Part shown: in pieces, positions 6,055-8,150 of the stretch
Position numbering within the stretch: the stretch's first letter is position 1
Layout: every line of letters starts with the position of its first letter
Notes under the pieces: generated by a model
Told to the model about the DNA's origin: nothing
The model's database searches: none
What the model saw: only the letters and a program-made list of their open reading frames with translations
Made by a program: the position numbers and the translations under genes
Source: Ruminococcaceae bacterium UBA1236
GTDB lineage: Bacteria > Bacillota > Clostridia > Oscillospirales > Acutalibacteraceae
Assembly (NCBI GenBank): GCA_002309055.1
Contig: DBWO01000022.1
Coordinates: forward strand, 20,861-29,010
Direction: 5' to 3'
DNA: 8,150 nt

Positions 6055-8150
6055 TCAGATTTGCTTAAGAAGCGGACCCACTCCCGCTATTGCCTTGGGT
6101 ATGCCTTTGAGAATCTGTCTCACGCCGCCCTTTTCGCCGTTAAGCGCCTTGCAGAGACCTTCGGCAATGCTTTCGCTGAACACACCGCCGCTCATGCTGA
6201 TGAAATCGCGGAAGGGTGTCTGCATTGCGATTGCCTGGGCAAATCCGGCAGGAACAAATTTTGAAAGAAGATTATACATCTTGCGGCCGTTCTTTGTGCG
6301 GGTTGCGCTCTCGAAGCAGTCCGTAATTGTAACGGGTGAATCGGGGGCATACTCCGTCGGGGGCAGCTCTCTGCCGAGCACGGCAACAAACTGCTCGTCG
6401 GGCACATTCTGCACGTCGCCGTTATAATAGACGGGTGCGCTCTGTCTGAAATCGGGAATTTCAACGGGAGCCGCGTTCACGTTTACGGTTGCGGTGAGTT
6501 TAATATCCGCGCTCGACGCGCCTACAAGGATGTCAAACGCGCCGCTCTCAACCGTCCAGTCATTGACGGCGGTGTTATAGAAAGCGAATGCTCTCTTTGA
6601 GAGAGTGAGGGAAACTTCTTTCTCCTCCCCTGCCTCAAGCCATACCTTTTTGAAGCCCTTAAGCTCTTTTTCGGGGCGGAAGACGGTGCTCTCTTTGTCC
6701 GCAACATAAAGCTGTGCGATTTCGGCTCCTGCTCTCTCTCCCGTATTCTTTACCTTGAAGGTTACGGTGAGGGTGTCGTTTTCGTCAATATCATTTGCGC
6801 TTATAGCAAGGTCCGAATATTCAAACGTGGTGTAGGAGAGGCCGAAACCGAAAGGATATGCGACCGTCTTCTTTACCTTGTCATAATATCTGTAGCCGAT
6901 GTAGATGCTTTCTCTGTGCTCAACGCTCGCCATATTGCCGGGATAGAAGTTTTTGGCGGGAGTGTCGCCGTAGCTGATGGGATAGGTTTCGGGAAGCTTG
7001 CCCGAGGGGTTGACCGCGCCCGAGAGAATGTCGGCAACTGCGCCGCCGCCCGCCTGTCCGCCGAGGTAGGAATTGAGGATTGCTTTTACGCTGTCAATCC
7101 ACGGCATCTCAACGGGTGAGCCGCCCGCGAGCACAACAACGGTGTTGGGGTTGGCTTTGACAACCTCTTTTATGAGCTCGTTGTGGGAAGCGGGCATTTC
7201 CATATGCTGTCTGTCATAACCTTCGCTCTCGAAATCGTCGGTAAGGCCTGCGAATACCACTGCGATATCGCACTGCGCCGCAAGCTGAGCCGCGGCTTTG
7301 ATGAGAGGAGGATTCTTTTTCTCTTTCTTGATTGAGCGCTCATAGCCGGGCGCGTACTCGAGATTGAAGCCGAGCGCCGCGAGCTCATCAAACGCGTTAT
7401 CGATTTTTGTGGGATTAATCTGCGACGAGCCGGCTCCCTGATACCTGGGATTCTTTGCCATATCGCCGATTATCGCTATCTTCTTGTCCTTTGCCAGAGG
7501 AAGGATGCCGTCATTCTTGAGAAGCACCATACACTTGCCCGCGATTTCTCTCGCAAGCTGCTGGTCGTCAAGGTCGTTGTATTCGTAATTGTCAACAGCG
7601 CCGTCGGCCGCTTTCTTGATGAGGTTGAGCACATTGAGGGCTCTCTCGTCCACAACGCTCTCGTCAAGCTCGCCGCTCTGCACTGCAGCCACTATCTTTG
7701 CCGCGCCCGAGCCGCCGGAAGAAGGCATCTCGAGGTCGTTGCCGTTTTTGAGGCCGAGCACTCTGTTGTTTACCGCGCCCCAGTCACTGACAACCACGCC
7801 GTCAAAGCCCCATTCATCGCGCAGGATTTCAATCTGCGTGTGCCTGTTTTCGGAGCCGTGTACCTCGTTTATGCGGTTATAGGAATTCATGACCGTCCAG
7901 GGTTTTGCCTTTTTGACTGCGATTTCAAACGCGGTAAGATAAATCTCCCTGAGAGCTCTTTCATCAACAACTTCGCTCACGGTCATTCTTCTTGTTTCCT
8001 GGCTGTTTACGCAGAAATGCTTGAGCGAAGTGCCTACGCCCATGCTCTGAACGCCGTTAATGAAACCCGCCGCGAGCTCGCCCGCGAGCACGGGGTCTTC
8101 CGAGAAATATTCAAAGTTTCTGCCGCAAAGAGGGCTTCTCTTCATATTGA
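6055..8150 (-). CDS. Glycoside hydrolase family 3 enzyme (beta-glucosidase type), 5' end missing
   Basis: This enzyme hydrolyses terminal beta-linked sugars from oligosaccharides or glycosides. Residues are counted from the Met at 8143-8145, which is internal because it sits in the conserved GRNFEYFSEDP block normally about 90-100 residues into the protein. Visible parts, in order, are the end of the TIM barrel with KHFCVN (42-47) and the nucleophile Asp121 in VVVSDWGA; the GH3 C-terminal domain (about 200-395) with GAGSSQINPTK (237-247) and FESEGYDR (305-312), whose Glu308 is the likely acid/base; a fibronectin type III-like domain (about 475-550); and a tail of about 130 residues (562-696). 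All expected catalytic residues in the window are present. The missing N-terminus prevents judging a signal peptide. The domain order fits cytoplasmic Firmicute beta-glucosidases, but beta-xylosidase or other GH3 specificities are possible. It is the most upstream gene visible, 19 bases before the phosphoesterase. Confidence 0.95.
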   Translation of the reverse strand, partial: NMKRSPLCGRNFEYFSEDPVLAGELAAGFINGVQSMGVGTSLKHFCVNSQETRRMTVSEVVDERALREIYLTAFEIAVKKAKPWTVMNSYNRINEVHGSENRHTQIEILRDEWGFDGVVVSDWGAVNNRVLGLKNGNDLEMPSSGGSGAAKIVAAVQSGELDESVVDERALNVLNLIKKAADGAVDNYEYNDLDDQQLAREIAGKCMVLLKNDGILPLAKDKKIAIIGDMAKNPRYQGAGSSQINPTKIDNAFDELAALGFNLEYAPGYERSIKKEKKNPPLIKAAAQLAAQCDIAVVFAGLTDDFESEGYDRQHMEMPASHNELIKEVVKANPNTVVVLAGGSPVEMPWIDSVKAILNSYLGGQAGGGAVADILSGAVNPSGKLPETYPISYGDTPAKNFYPGNMASVEHRESIYIGYRYYDKVKKTVAYPFGFGLSYTTFEYSDLAISANDIDENDTLTVTFKVKNTGERAGAEIAQLYVADKESTVFRPEKELKGFKKVWLEAGEEKEVSLTLSKRAFAFYNTAVNDWTVESGAFDILVGASSADIKLTATVNVNAAPVEIPDFRQSAPVYYNGDVQNVPDEQFVAVLGRELPPTEYAPDSPVTITDCFESATRTKNGRKMYNLLSKFVPAGFAQAIAMQTPFRDFISMSGGVFSESIAEGLCKALNGEKGGVRQILKGIPKAIAGVGPLLKQI

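Larger units (their letters stand above)
1..8150 (-). other. Probable single transcription unit: GH3, phosphoesterase, symporter, TetR, pseudouridine synthase
   Basis: All five genes point the same way. Gaps are 19, 52 and 23 bases, then a 4-base overlap. No intrinsic terminator or convincing promoter was seen in the gaps, so the main promoter should lie upstream of the GH3 gene, beyond 8150, and the unit may continue beyond position 1. The 52-base gap with its hairpin is the most likely place for a change in expression level. Confidence 0.7.

Noticed and set aside
5136..6068. A 310-codon open frame on the plus strand
   Set aside because: It lies wholly antisense to the signal peptide and first phosphoesterase domain, has no ribosome site and resembles no protein. 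It is explained by the codon composition of the real gene.
8143..8145. ATG as the start of the GH3 gene
   Set aside because: It lies inside the conserved block before GRNFEYFSEDP. The barrel would lack its first part, the frame stays open to the edge at 8150, and no ribosome site can be seen.

Overview
The window holds five genes, all on the minus strand and tightly packed: no gap exceeds about 52 bases and one gene pair overlaps. It reads as one transcription unit running from high to low coordinates and continuing past both edges. In transcription order it encodes a family 3 glycoside hydrolase (5' end outside the window), a very large exported protein with two metallophosphoesterase domains, a MelB-like sugar:cation symporter of the GPH family, a TetR-type regulator, and an RluA-family pseudouridine synthase (3' end outside the window). 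No tRNA, rRNA, insertion sequence or CRISPR array was seen. No gene-free stretch is longer than 300 bases.

The organism is probably an uncultured Clostridia-type Firmicute of moderate GC content, plausibly a gut or other anaerobic fermenter. This is inferred from purine-rich AAGGAG/GGAGG ribosome binding sites, a TTG start, the type of GH3 enzyme and its C-terminal tail, and the pairing of GH3 with a GPH symporter. No marker gene in the window fixes the taxonomy.

The first three genes look like a small glycan-use cassette. The exported phosphoesterase would act outside the membrane, the symporter would import a sugar or small glycoside, and the GH3 enzyme would release monosaccharides, probably in the cytoplasm. 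The TetR protein is a natural candidate for local control, but no operator is visible because the main promoter must lie beyond position 8150. The pseudouridine synthase is joined to the TetR gene by an ATGA overlap and is probably a passenger by function.

The least ordinary items are the phosphoesterase and a hairpin. The phosphoesterase is 1169 residues long and has two complete but different metal sites, about 310 unassigned residues between them, and a signal peptide with two competing cleavage sites. The hairpin is a perfect 10-bp GC-rich stem just before the transporter ribosome binding site. I do not see a demonstrably new biological system. The linkage of a double phosphoesterase with GH3 and a MelB-like transporter is the part most worth following up.
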